Part shown: in pieces, positions 11,608-22,835 of the stretch | How positions within the stretch are numbered: the first letter of the stretch is position 1 | Layout: every line of letters starts with the position of its first letter | Assembly: GCA_002110485.1 (NCBI GenBank) | Contig: MOWL01000074.1 | Location: 162,211 to 226,210 of the forward strand | Direction: 5' to 3' | Length of the DNA stretch: 64,000 nucleotides | From: Emergomyces orientalis | Taxonomy: Eukaryota > Ascomycota > Eurotiomycetes > Onygenales > Ajellomycetaceae | The notes under the pieces: model-generated | Database searches by the model: none | What the model was told of the DNA's origin: nothing | The model's input: the letters and a program-made list of their open reading frames with translations, nothing else | Program-made: the position numbers and the translations under genes

Positions 11608-13058
11608 TCACAAAATCTTCTCCAACTCCGCCACAACCGCATCACCCACCTCCTTCGTCGTAGCCTTTCCGCCAATATCACCCGTCCGCACGCCGGCCTC
11701 AATGACGTTGCGCACAGCCGTCTCGATAGCCTTGGCTTCCGCAGGCCGGTTAAGCGAGTACTGTAACATCATGGCCATGGATAGGATGGCAGCGACTGGG
11801 TTGACAATACCCTTGCCAGCAATGTCCGGTGCAGAGCCATGAATGGGCTCATAGATACCATTAACCTTGCTTTTCCCGTCAGGAATCCCGCTTAGACTCG
11901 CACTGGGCAACAGCCCCAATGAGCCGGGAATAACGCTCGCTTCGTCAGAGATAATATCGCCGAACAGATTACTCGTAACAATGATACCATTCAACTTCCG
12001 TGGGTCCTTAACCATCAACATTGCCGCGCTGTCAATAAGATGATGCCCGTACTTCACCGTCGGGAACTCCTTATCCATAATCTCCGTAACAACCTTGCGC
12101 CACAGCCTACTCGTCGCAAGCACGTTGGCCTTATCCAAGCTCCACACGGGCAATGGCGGGTCATGCTGCAGGGCCAAGTGGCCCGCGAGTCGGATGATGC
12201 GCTCGATTTCTGGGCGCGAGTACGGCTCGGTATCAAACGCGTAGCCGTCACCGTTATCCTCGCGGCGTTCGCCAAAGTAGATGCCACCCGTCAACTCGCG
12301 GATGATGTTGAAGTCGACGTTGCGACATACGTCGGCTTTTAAGGGGGAGATGTCGACGAGGGAAGGGGCGGCGAAGTTGCAGGGTCGCAGATTGCCGAAG
12401 GTGCCCATTTCTTTGCGGAGGCGGAGGATCCCTTGTTCTGGGCGGACGGCGCCGGTGCCCCATTTCTGAATTAATTGAGTTAGACATTGCGTCTGTAACG
12501 CGTAAAGAATGTATATTGGAGTTGTGGGCTGCGTACAGGTCCTCCTACTGCGCCCAGGATAACGGCGTCTGCGCTTTTGGCGGCATTTAGAGCCTCGTCG
12601 GTCAGGGCTGTTCCAGTCGCGTCGATGGCAGCCTATATATCAATCCAGAAAAAATCCATTTAGCACTCTGTAAAAGTATAGTCTGGGGGAATGGAAATAC
12701 TGACTCCTCCAAGCAAATGGTCTTGGAAATTGAACTCAATGTCGGTTCTCTTCTTCTCAACCACGCGAAGGATCTATAACAGAGTATATAGATATGAGCA
12801 GATCTGTAATATGTTTAAATAGGCCTCCTCTCTAGGAATATGTTCTCAAACTGAACATCGGTTCCGGGAGCCTATTAGTGAATAGAAACGAAATTATGCG
12901 CTCCCGCACCTTAATAGCTTCCGCAGTCACCTATACACCATATGGTTAGCAACTGCCACCGTCCATCTCCCCAGCTATGACAAGCTCCTGGGGTCAATTT
13001 CACCTACCTCCGGACCACAATGGTCACCGCCAAAAACGACAATGTTGTATTTCCCCAT
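11608..13058 (-). CDS. leu2: 3-isopropylmalate dehydrogenase (leucine synthesis)
   Basis: Five exons on the minus strand: 13008-13058, 12910-12930, 12705-12773, 12537-12632 and 11608-12465. All joins are phase 0 with GT..AG introns, giving 364 residues, the same length as yeast Leu2. The enzyme oxidises and decarboxylates 3-isopropylmalate with NAD. Conserved blocks: VVFGGDHCGPE at the start, AEAIK, LLGGAAIDATG, DAVILGAVGGPKWGTG, LRPCNFA, RELTGGIYFGER, WSLDKANVLATSRLWR, TSNLFGDIISDEASVIPGSLGLLPSAS, and YEPIHGSAPDIAGKG. The second exon is only 21 nt (seven codons), easily missed by gene finders, but needed to keep the VTAEAIK block. No mitochondrial presequence is apparent, so it should be cytosolic. 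A Leu3-type site lies 251 bp upstream of the ATG. Confidence 0.96.
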
Positions 13059-14568
13059 AAGGAACGTGGGATAACGTGCTACGTTCTTGTACGTGAGGAA
13101 GGGATTGGAAGCTCTTGATAGATCTGCTAAAAATGCAATTGACACAGAAACAGCCGGAATATGTACGTTTTGAAAAGTGATCAGCCGAGAAGAAGAAGAT
13201 ATGGAGCAAAAGTAGTTAGTGGGTGATGATGGGAGAAAAGAAGTCGGCGGAGAATAACAAAAGCATCGGCCCGATAAAGCTGCTCCTTGTAATGCCTCAC
13301 CCCGCTCTCCGATATCGGGATGTCTCGTGACTGTCTTGTGTATGGTTCCAACAAAGGAAGTGGAATAAATATTGATTATGAGAGTGATACATTTAACAGA
13401 GGAAAATAAGACATACCAACCATGCTTACGATATATGAACAGGTTAGTTAATGTAAAAATTGAATAACAAATAAGATTATAGATGCTAAGCTATATAACC
13501 AAAGAGCGTGCGTTGGGTAACTAGTTTCTCTTCAACTCCCCCTCACCAAGGAGCAGCGTAATCAAATATGATCAAAAAATCAAAAGTTGGCAAAATGAGA
13601 TAGATTTCCCCCCTTCTATTCTTCTTCCTTTTCCTCTTTTCCTGTTTTGTAAATAATTTTTAGGCAGTCGTCTCTTTTGCAGGTTAGTCCTAAAGTAACG
13701 CGATAAGAATCCTAGGATGGAATCTGCGAAAAGGTAAAACCTTTATGGCCAAGGGTATAATCGAAATATCACAACCGGAAAAACTGGGAAATCGGCTGGG
13801 GCAGGAGGTTGACTCCATGGCCCTGAGCTTGAAAAAAGGCGCAACGCCACAGAAAAGAAAACGACGAACAAAATCAAAGAGTCAATATTACTGGTAGTGG
13901 GGAAAGTTTTGAGAACAGAACCAAAGAAAGAAGAAAAGGAAATGAGATAATAGATAGATATAGAAATAAAAATAAATAGCGCGACTTGTGAGTAACTGTT
14001 TTTATCTAGCCATATAACTATTAAAAGTCAGAAGAAAAAAAAGGAATGCTTTTGTCCATGCGATTAAACGCACTAGTTACTACAAACGCAGGTTGCGCTG
14101 GAGGCACAACAGGACGGATTGATGAACAAGACCATTCCGCCCCCAGTCGTGGTCCTTGGCTGCCCGCTTCTGTAATTTTCAACATCTCTCTTTTTTTCTT
14201 TCTTACAGCCCTACCTACCTAGGTTAGCGAAAAGAAAATGAAGCTCACCAACCGGAAAAATCACAAATGCTCTCCAGTTTTGGAGTGCATGCATTATTGA
14301 TCGGTAATTGTAGGCGTTATCTCCACTGACAAATCGAGGTTGCTTTCTCGCCCCCAGCTATTCCTCGGCCCTATTTCAGGTTGATAGAATGGCTGGGCGG
14401 GGAACACCGAATATTGAGCACGAGGGGAAGATAGACTAGCTCAGCTGCCACACATCCGTTTGCACTGCGCTAAAAAACCCCCTTGTAAAAGGAAGCAAAA
14501 CGCACAGCGCAAACATATATATGGCAAACATCAAACTTAAACCCCACTTCCCCTCTCCCAACATTCTT
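13059..14568. other. leu2 promoter and ena1 3' region
   Basis: Apart from the CCG-N4-CGG motif, this holds AT-rich DNA and the ena1 3' UTR. No gene or RNA was recognised. Confidence 0.5.
13309..13318. promoter_or_regulatory. Candidate Leu3 binding site upstream of leu2
   Basis: CCGATATCGG fits CCG-N4-CGG, the everted-triplet motif bound by the zinc-cluster factor Leu3 upstream of leucine genes in yeast and filamentous fungi. It is also a full palindrome and sits about 250 bp upstream of the leu2 ATG. Function is inferred from motif and position. Confidence 0.6.
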
Positions 14569-17500
14569 CTACTGCTCAGTATCGATAATCCGCACATCTC
14601 CAGACGAAGACTTAGCCTTAGCCTTCCGATCCTGGCGACGGAAGTAGACTCGCTTCCCCAACTTCCACGCTTCAACACCAGCAAAGAACAATATCGCCTC
14701 AATGAAGACAATCCCCCACTCCCATGAGATGCCTTTGTGCTTGAACACGACCGTGTTGATGACGGGGATATACAGGAGGGGGAAGATGGTGATGAAGCCG
14801 GCCATGATGGCCCAGAAGAGGAACTGATTGCGCCACACGTCGTGCATCCACTGGGTGAAGTATTTCTTGGACTTGGGCTGCATACGGAAGAAGCTGCGGC
14901 GCATGTTGACCATCTCCCAGGCGAGGAAGAGGGCGAACCAAGTCAGGCAGACGAAAGTGGTGGCGCGGGCGCGGAAGACCGTGTCGCATTGATCGGTGTA
15001 CGTTGTGTTACAGCCGCGGCCGAGGTTGCCGTCACCGAAGCCGTACATTACCATGGTGAAGGAGGCCAAACAGAGAGCAGACATCCAAAGGCCGTAGGCA
15101 AGGATGTCAATGATGATTTCCCAGGTGAAGATACCTTGTTTCTGTATTTCAAGACCTTGTTAGCAAACATATTGGTAGAAGAAAGAAATAAGTTGCAGAG
15201 AATGGGCTGGAATTGAAGAACATACGCTTTGTGGTGGACGATCCATGATATCAGGAGCGGCAATTTCCATACCGAGACCCATGTCAGGCATTCCTGACGT
15301 AATCATGATAATCCAGAGAATCTCGACGGGTGCCAATGGGAACACGGATTGGTTGTCGGCATCCTTGAATGCCAATCCGATCAACAAGGTACAGGCCTGA
15401 GCAATATTTTCGGCCAACAGATGCAGGACGAATTTCTGGATATTGTCAAAAATACGGCGGCCTTCTTCGATTGCGTTGAGGATCGAGGCGAAATTGTCAT
15501 CGGTCAAGACGATATCAGAAGCATCCTTGGCAACGTCAGATCCAGACTCGCCCATAGCAATTCCAACATCAGCATGCTTCAAAGATGGCGAATCGTTGAC
15601 TCCATCGCCAGTCATCGCGCAGAAACGGCCACGTCGGTGAAGTGCTTGGATCATACGGACTTTGGTGTTTGGTGCGCATCGGGCAATGACCAGTGGAAGA
15701 GTGGGCAAAGCGTCAACTTCCTCATCAGACAGTTTGTCGAATTGGCCAGCCGTCATAACCATGGCATCGGCAACATCTTTAGCTACCTTGCTCATATCGC
15801 TTGGGATGATACCAACTTGGGCAGCAATAGCCCGTGCAGTGCCAGGATGATCTCCAGTGACCATGTGAACGGAGATACCAGCGCGGAAACATTCCTCGAT
15901 AGCACCGGCAGTTTCGGGGCGGGGAGGGTCATAAAGGCCAATCAAACCGCGGAAAGTCAAGTTCTTTTCAATGTCGTCACGGTTGAAGTCGCCGTCCTCT
16001 AGCTGGGAGTCTTTGTATTCACGTCCGGCCAGTGCCAAAACACGCAGTCCCTGAGCGGCAACGACTTCCATATTCTCAAGAATTTGAGTACTATGTTCCT
16101 CAGTCAATGGGATGGGCCCTTCGCCCTCATTCCAGACAATGGTAGTACATGCCTCGAGAACACGTTCGACGGCACCTTTTGTGTAGACCATCTGGCGGCC
16201 ATCTTTCCGGTTTTCGAAAATAACGGACATCTTCTTGATGCTAGAGTCGAAGGGGAACTCAGCTTTCTGGTGCCATTCCGCATGTTCACCCTTGGTCCAT
16301 CTGTCTCTATTCCAGTTGAAGCGAGATGCAAAGACCTGGATAGCGATTTCGGTAGGTTCGCCACGAGCATGCCATTCACCGTGCTCTGACTTGTAGACGT
16401 GAGCAAGATTAGCCATGGATGCGATGTCAAGGTATTGGACAAGATCATCGTTATCTTTGAGAAGTTCCTCAGTATTGGTGCCTTCAGTGGGTTCGTCGTT
16501 CGTAGCCGCTTTTACGGGGGGCGCCGCTTCGAAGCCAAGGTGGCCCACTTCTGGGTTAAATGGTTCATTCGAGGTCCCCACAGAGTATGTACCGCGAGAC
16601 GGAATCCATGCCTTTTTAGCCACCATCTTGCCCTGGGTCAATGTTCCAGTCTTGTCTGAGCAAATATTGGTGACGGCACCCAATGCTTCGAGCGAGTCGA
16701 GTTTACGAACAATGACATGTCTTTCAACCATCCGCTTGGTGCCAACGGCCATAGTGATAGTCAAGACGACAACCAAACAGGCAGGAATCATACTGAGACC
16801 AGTCGCGACAGCGTAGATGATCACTTCTTTCTTATCGCTGAATTCGTTTGCAGCCATGACAATGATAGCGAAAACGACCGCAACTCCGAAAAGGAGCAAA
16901 GCTAGCTTGGAGAGTTTTCGTTGCAAGGGTGTTCCGACATTGACACCGAGGAATCTGCCCACGGCATCCGTACCAGTCAACGCCCACGCCTGCACGTACC
17001 AGCGCTTTTTGGTTTCACCCTCAGGGCCACGCTTTACAGCACGAACTTTGGAGTCAGTTGCGCGGAGAGCGGCAGCGATGGATCCGATTTCAGTTTTCAT
17101 GCCGGTAGAGATAACGACACCACGAGCACGGCCTCTGGTCACAGTTGAAGAGCTGTATGCAATATTCAGACGATCACCAGGGCCGGTATCTTGCTTAAAG
17201 ATCTTTTCCGCATCCTTCTGGACAGGGAGAGATTCACCAGTAAGAAGAGCCTCATCGGTTTCGAAGTTGACAGCTTCCACGAGTCTGTTCACCAAAAAGA
17301 AAACCATCAATTAATTAGTTCTACAGTCCGGTACGGATATATCTGTGGGAAAGCCTCACCTGATATCTGCAGGGACTGTGTCACCAGTCTTGAGTTCAAC
17401 CATGTCACCGGGAACGATCTCAAGTGAGGGGATGGTGGTAGTAGTTCCGTCTCGTGAGACATTACCCGTGGGAGAACTCAAGGAACGCAGAGAATCCATA

Positions 17501-17984
17501 GTCTTCTCGGCTGCGTATTCTTGGAAGAAACCAACAATAATATTGAGGATGATAACGGCAGTAACGACGCCACCTTCAATCCAAGATTCAATACCAAAAC
17601 TGACAGCCATTGCCATGATAAGGACCTGTTATAGACGACACCATGCCACTGGATCAGACAAACAAAATTCCATAAAATAAATAGGGGGAAGAAAGGGGAA
17701 AAGGAAGTGGGCCGCTTAACTAGCATCATTGCGTTGGCGACCTGGCGAACGAGGATCTTCACGACGGAGACCCCCTCACCGCCCTCAAGCATATTGGGGC
17801 CGTAAGTCTCCAGACGGCGCTTGGCTTCTTCAACAGGAAGGCCATCTTCGGGGTCGGTTCCTAGTTCGCGAACAACGGCATCGTAGGGCAGACAATGGGC
17901 TGGAAGAGAGAGGAGGCTCTTCTCTTCGCCCGTGCTTGAATTTGCCTCGCTACCGGGGTGAGCGAGCTTCTCAGATTTCTCCAT
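14569..17984 (-). CDS. ena1: ENA-type (P-type IID) sodium/potassium-efflux ATPase
   Basis: Four exons on the minus strand: 17721-17984, 17360-17625, 15226-17284 and 14569-15141. Introns of 95, 75 and 84 nt are GT..AG and in phase, giving 1053 residues. P-type ATPase landmarks: TGES near residue 191, the phosphorylated Asp in SDKTGTLT near 387, KGAVERVL in the nucleotide domain, MVTGDHPGTA, and MTGDGVNDSPSLKHADVGIA. The N-terminal block HCLPYDAVVRELGTDPEDGL and the joined RQVANAMMLV-LIMAMAVSFG are typical of fungal ENA pumps, which export Na (or K) at the plasma membrane under salt or alkaline stress. The C-terminal exon carries the last membrane helices. Type IID versus the related ACU or Ca pumps is judged by overall pattern. 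The next gene upstream is 4.8 kb away, so the promoter region is unusually long. Confidence 0.93.
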
Positions 17985-18586
17985 GATGATGGTAGAAACA
18001 GGTTATATGCAATAGTTCTGCAGTAATAATAGCAAATTGCAGTAATATTGGTTATAGTTGTGGTAGTAAATGGATTATTTGGGGTGGTAGGACACCAGCA
18101 AATGTTAGGGAGCAATTGAAAACGAACGAACTGAGACGGCGGAAGAGCGGGCGGATCTCATTTGGAGAAGACCGAGTAAGAGAGAGGCGGGAAGAAGGAT
18201 GATATATGCCTCTTTGCCTTTTTTTTTCGTTCCCTTTTTATGTTTTTGTTTTTCTTTTTTCTGTTCGGTCTGTTTGTTTGCACAAGAAAGAAATGGAGAG
18301 GAGAGTTGTCTATGCTATTCTCAGGACTAAGGTTGAATCCTTAGCATACAGGGGGGAACTGCAGCTAGTCCAGGAATTTCGAATTTCTGGAGTCAGCCCA
18401 CGATTATCTAGGAAGATAAATCACCAAGCAAGTGACGGACTGAGACGAAGAGGAAGACGAAAAAGAAGGAGAAGAAAAGAACAGAAGCTGAGAAATCCGA
18501 GGGGATGAAGCTGGATGTTATATAAAAAATGGTTGTCTCTGCTCTGGTGGGAGAGCGGGCACTTCTTTAAAAGCCACAGGGAAATT

Positions 18587-19168
18587 CTTGGCCCGGCTTG
18601 GCCACCCAGAGGGATTCCAAACTCGCCTCCCTGTATTAACTCATCATGGATTATATTTTTGTTTACGCGCACAGCCGAACCCAAAATTAAAAAATTAAAA
18701 AAATTAAACAAAACCCCCCGCAGCCAGTCAGCGAACTTTGCTAGCAAATAATAGAGTTTCTAGCCATCCTAAAAATTGGCTGGCAATTTGCGCAGTTGCT
18801 GTTTCTTCCCCCACCAAACCCGACCCGACCCATGGTAGCGTGGAGAAGGAAAGGCGCTGCCCATATTCAAATTTAGTAGCACTTATTAACCTGAGGGCAT
18901 AACGCTGCGTGCGGAGCAAAAATTTCATGGATTCCCGCCCTCTGGGCCAATCATCCCAGCGCATGGTTTGCTTTTTCTCGCTCTGTTCAGTGCTGGTTCC
19001 TCTCCTCCCCACCATGATGGCACTGTCTCCGCTGGGCGTTGCCCTCGCCACTGCCTATTGGCCATTGGAGCGTGGCCAAGGTCACACTGAGGTCCTAATC
19101 CCTGGGGAGGAATACTTGGCGCGGTCTTAGCGTCCAGGTGGGAGAAAAAAAAAGGTTGTCTGCTTGGC
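18587..19168. promoter_or_regulatory. Cluster of PacC-type hexamers upstream of ena1
   Basis: The hexamer GCCAAG or its complement CTTGGC occurs at 18587-18592, 18597-18602, 19075-19080, 19115-19120 and 19163-19168, about 0.6-1.2 kb before the ena1 ATG. PacC/Rim101 binds GCCARG, and ENA genes are classic alkaline-pH targets. Hexamers arise by chance, so this is a suggestion. Confidence 0.35.
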
Positions 19169-19881
19169 CGGTGCTGGCAAGGGGGTTCGTGGGAGGAGGG
19201 GGAGACCAGGGGGAGGGGGGAAGGGACAGGACAACACGGAACAGACGGACCAAATGCCCAAGAGGGAGAGGGGAGAGAGGGGGCAAAAACGGGAGGCCAG
19301 CAGCCAGACAGCTGTGATAACATGGCTACGGACATCCCTGACGTTGTTGGGGACAGATAACCCTTTAGGTATTCAGAGGGCTTCGGCGGGTCAGGAACAA
19401 GTTGAACACAGCCGACAAATAAGTCTGTCGTACCACGGCGGGTGAGCTTTTTTCTTATTTTATTTTATTTTATTTTTTCCTGTTACAGATTGCAAAACAT
19501 CATTCAAGAACCCCCCCTGGGAGATCAATCCGCAAATGGCAATTAGCTGCGTGCTCGCAATGATAAGAGTCTATCTATCAAGCAAGCAAATATCCTGTGC
19601 TCTTCCGACTCCTCCCTCTGGTGAAAAAAAATGGGTTTGCACCATTTCACCACAACCTGGCCCATCCGTCCAACTGATTGCCGCTTCTCGCCGCGCTCTT
19701 GGCAACGGATCGTCATTTTCCCACTGCTGCAGTGCTGCTCGTCAGATATCGGATAAAAGCAACAATAATGGGGGAATAATCATGCCCAATCGTTGTGCAT
19801 GCTACTTTCCTGGGGCTTGGGGAACTTAAAAACATGGGGGTGAGAAATTCCGTGCTAGTCAGCCAGGCGTTGATTAGAACA

Positions 19882-19883
<2 letters not shown>

Positions 19884-19915
<32 letters not shown>

Positions 19916-19988
19916 TATTCCGGTTAATCCGATAATTAACCACCATGACCAGCTCGCCCATTTCGGTTTCGAAGGGGGGGGGGGGGGG
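19884..19988. repeat. 31-nt poly-T tract followed by 15-nt poly-G tract
   Basis: An uninterrupted T run at 19884-19914 and a G run at 19974-19988, 59 bp apart. Both are prone to length errors in replication and sequencing. Confidence 0.9.
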
Positions 19989-22835
19989 AATTGCACAAAC
20001 AATAACACCATCTGAATAATTAAGTTGCACGGTACCTGCGTACCTGTACACCGCAAATCTCAGACATAATCGTCGATGATGGGGTATTTTAATTTACTAG
20101 CAGCTACTAGTCTTGTGCGATTGGAATCCCATCCCAGGAGATCGAATGGATACATCCATCTGCGGAGTTTGATTTTCATTATTATTTTAACCAGCAGCTC
20201 ATCCTATTTCCCCCCCCCGGCCCCTCCGGCCCAATGCAAGATCCCACTTGCCCTTCCTCGCTCCACACGTTCCCTCAAACGTCATCGGCATATTTGGGCG
20301 TTCGCTAGAGTATCGTACAGGCAAGGGTCAGGCATCTTTCCTCGGAATTCCACCTTACAAGGCTGTCTCTTTTCCGCCACCAATGCCAGGTGCGGATCAC
20401 ACAGTCCCTGCACAAAAGTAGAAAAAAAAACTAAAAGAGAAGAAAAGAAGGAAAAAACAAGCCCTAGCACGGGGGAGTAATGAACTAACAAATCAAGGAT
20501 CAAAACGCTGCCATCATCGTCATCATCGTCACCATCATCAGCTCACAAAATTAAATTAAATAATGAAACTGAAAGACGCTTCCACAATCACGAACACGAT
20601 CTGCTAGTGAGTCCCAATGAGGCCAGATAACATAGGAGGGGGGAGCGAGCGGGGGAGATAAAGAGGAACTCTTCATTCAAATACGAAACAAATCCAACGA
20701 AAATTCTTGGACGCCAAGTTATGAAAGTGGGCTGGACTTGGCAGACGTAAGGATTTTGATTCTGGAACACTCCATCAAGTTTTAATCCCCCCGCGTGGGA
20801 ATATTATGCATGCACCTATTTTATGTCACTAACTAAACGGATCTCGAGCAGATGTCAAGCAGCCTGCCCGCATTCAAACTAGCATGGGCTGGTGCAGGGG
20901 TACTGTCCTACTAAGGCAAACTAGCGGTGCAGCTGTTTGGCTTGTTTATTATTTAGTTGGTAAGCAGGCGGCGGGGGTTGGGTCCGTGAGTGTTCGGATT
21001 AGCCGTGACTAGAAGAGTATTATTACATAGGATGGACGATGTCATTATTGTCTTCTGGAAAAGGAGTGGATGTGTTATGCATGTTGGCGCCCTCGCAGCT
21101 CGGGTGGAATTATCTGGCCGAGTGGGAGAGGGACGGGGGAGGAAAAGAAGGAAGAGGAGGGGGTGGGTGGTGGGATATTCGGAATGGGGGGATTTCGCTT
21201 GCAATTGCAGCTTTCGTATAATGGCTAATAATTCTCCTTAAATCATTCGATTGCTGCCCAAGCAGGAAAAGGAAGACATTCTGCCAAAAAAAAAAATATA
21301 TATATATATGAATTAAATTAAATTAAATTAAATTAAATTGAAAAATAAAAAATAAATAAAAGAGAAAAAGAACTAACAAACAACTTTCCCCATCGGCTAT
21401 CCATGGGTCAGCCAGACATGTAGTTAATGTGCTCAACCAGCTAATAATAATAGTGAACTACTTTACCCGCCCACCACAATTATTCGCTTCCCCGGTTTGT
21501 TTTCTCTACCCATCCTTCTCTACCCCACAATCCCGCAGTTCGCAGAAATAACCCATCGGCAGCAATACGCGGATAATATCAGTCAAGATTTTAAAGAATG
21601 GAAAAGAAAACCAAAGAACAGCCGTTTCCAGACCGCCCGGCCCCAAATCTACCCCTATAGACATACCGCAACGGAATTCCATTACCGGAAGTGGGCAATT
21701 CAGCTCCCCCTAACACGCAAACGCAGGCTCAATTCCAATTAAGACGAAGTTTGCCACGACTATCCACATCCCACCGATCGCGAAGTAGGCAGATGTATAT
21801 TCATGCACCTGTACGCATGCACGCGGCGTCTGCCACGGCTTCGAAAACCGTCTGTCCGCCTGCTGGCTCGGCCATGAGGAATCACTTCCATCATCATTAT
21901 TTTTAAAAAATAAAAAAAATTCGTATTTCACTTCCCCGTTTACCCCCGATGTTGCATATGTTAACCACCCCAATAATACACATTCTCCCGTCCTCCCCGA
22001 GATATTATTTGAATTCCATTTTTTTAATTTTAATTTTTGCTCCCCTGCTCCGCTCCGCAAATCAGCAGGGAAACCGGGAGGTTACATAGGAGGCGGGAAG
22101 GAAGCCCGGGTTCAACCAATCGGAAACGCGGGTAGGCTGGGTCTTTTTCGTTGCTGTTGTTGTATCGTTTATCGTGTGTACCGTATATATCGTATGTGTG
22201 CATGTTTGGGGGCGCGGAGGAAGACGGAGGACGCCCTTCTGTAATGTGGAATGACATTCCATGCGTGGGAGGATGTTGCAGGATAGGTAAGCTAGTTTAC
22301 CTACGTACTTAGGGTGAGAATATATGTCAGGTATTTTTGGAGACATTATGGACACAAGGTATACATACGTTTTAGTAAGTCCGGGAATGGCGAGGATTGA
22401 AGAGCAAGGGATAAGTGGAAGTCGCAGTGGAGGGAGTAGATGCATTAAAACTTCCCTAATTGATACTGAGACGAGATATAATGGGTGATAACGCTATATC
22501 TCCTGGTCTGGTATGGGTGACCGGTTCTGGATATCAATGTAACCTAGAGATATACAATATATGATTTATGAGTACGTAGAGAAGTTAGGTCGACGGATAT
22601 CGAGGCATCAGAAATAGAGAGAAATACTCTTGGAGGAAGATGAGCAGCATGCATCAGGTAAATTACAATGGGGTGAACCGAATCCATGTATGATTTCCTG
22701 TCCAAAAGCGTAATAATGCACCAAATATTTGAAAGAAACGGTCAAAAATAGGTATAAAAACAACAGAAGAAGAAAAAGAGCCCATACAAAGAAGCACCCA
22801 TCCAACCTATAAATGATATTATAGTTGATTTTTAT

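Larger units (their letters stand above)
17985..22835. other. Long intergenic region between ena1 and psd1
   Basis: 4.85 kb with no supported gene. It contains homopolymers, ATTTT and AATTA short repeats (near 19457 and 21310), the poly-T and poly-G tracts and the PacC-type hexamers. Open frames here are short and of biased composition. A non-coding RNA cannot be excluded by eye. Confidence 0.5.

Noticed and set aside
17985..22835. Hidden gene in the long ena1-psd1 gap
   Set aside because: Scanned both strands; only short biased frames and simple repeats, no phase-consistent exon chain.
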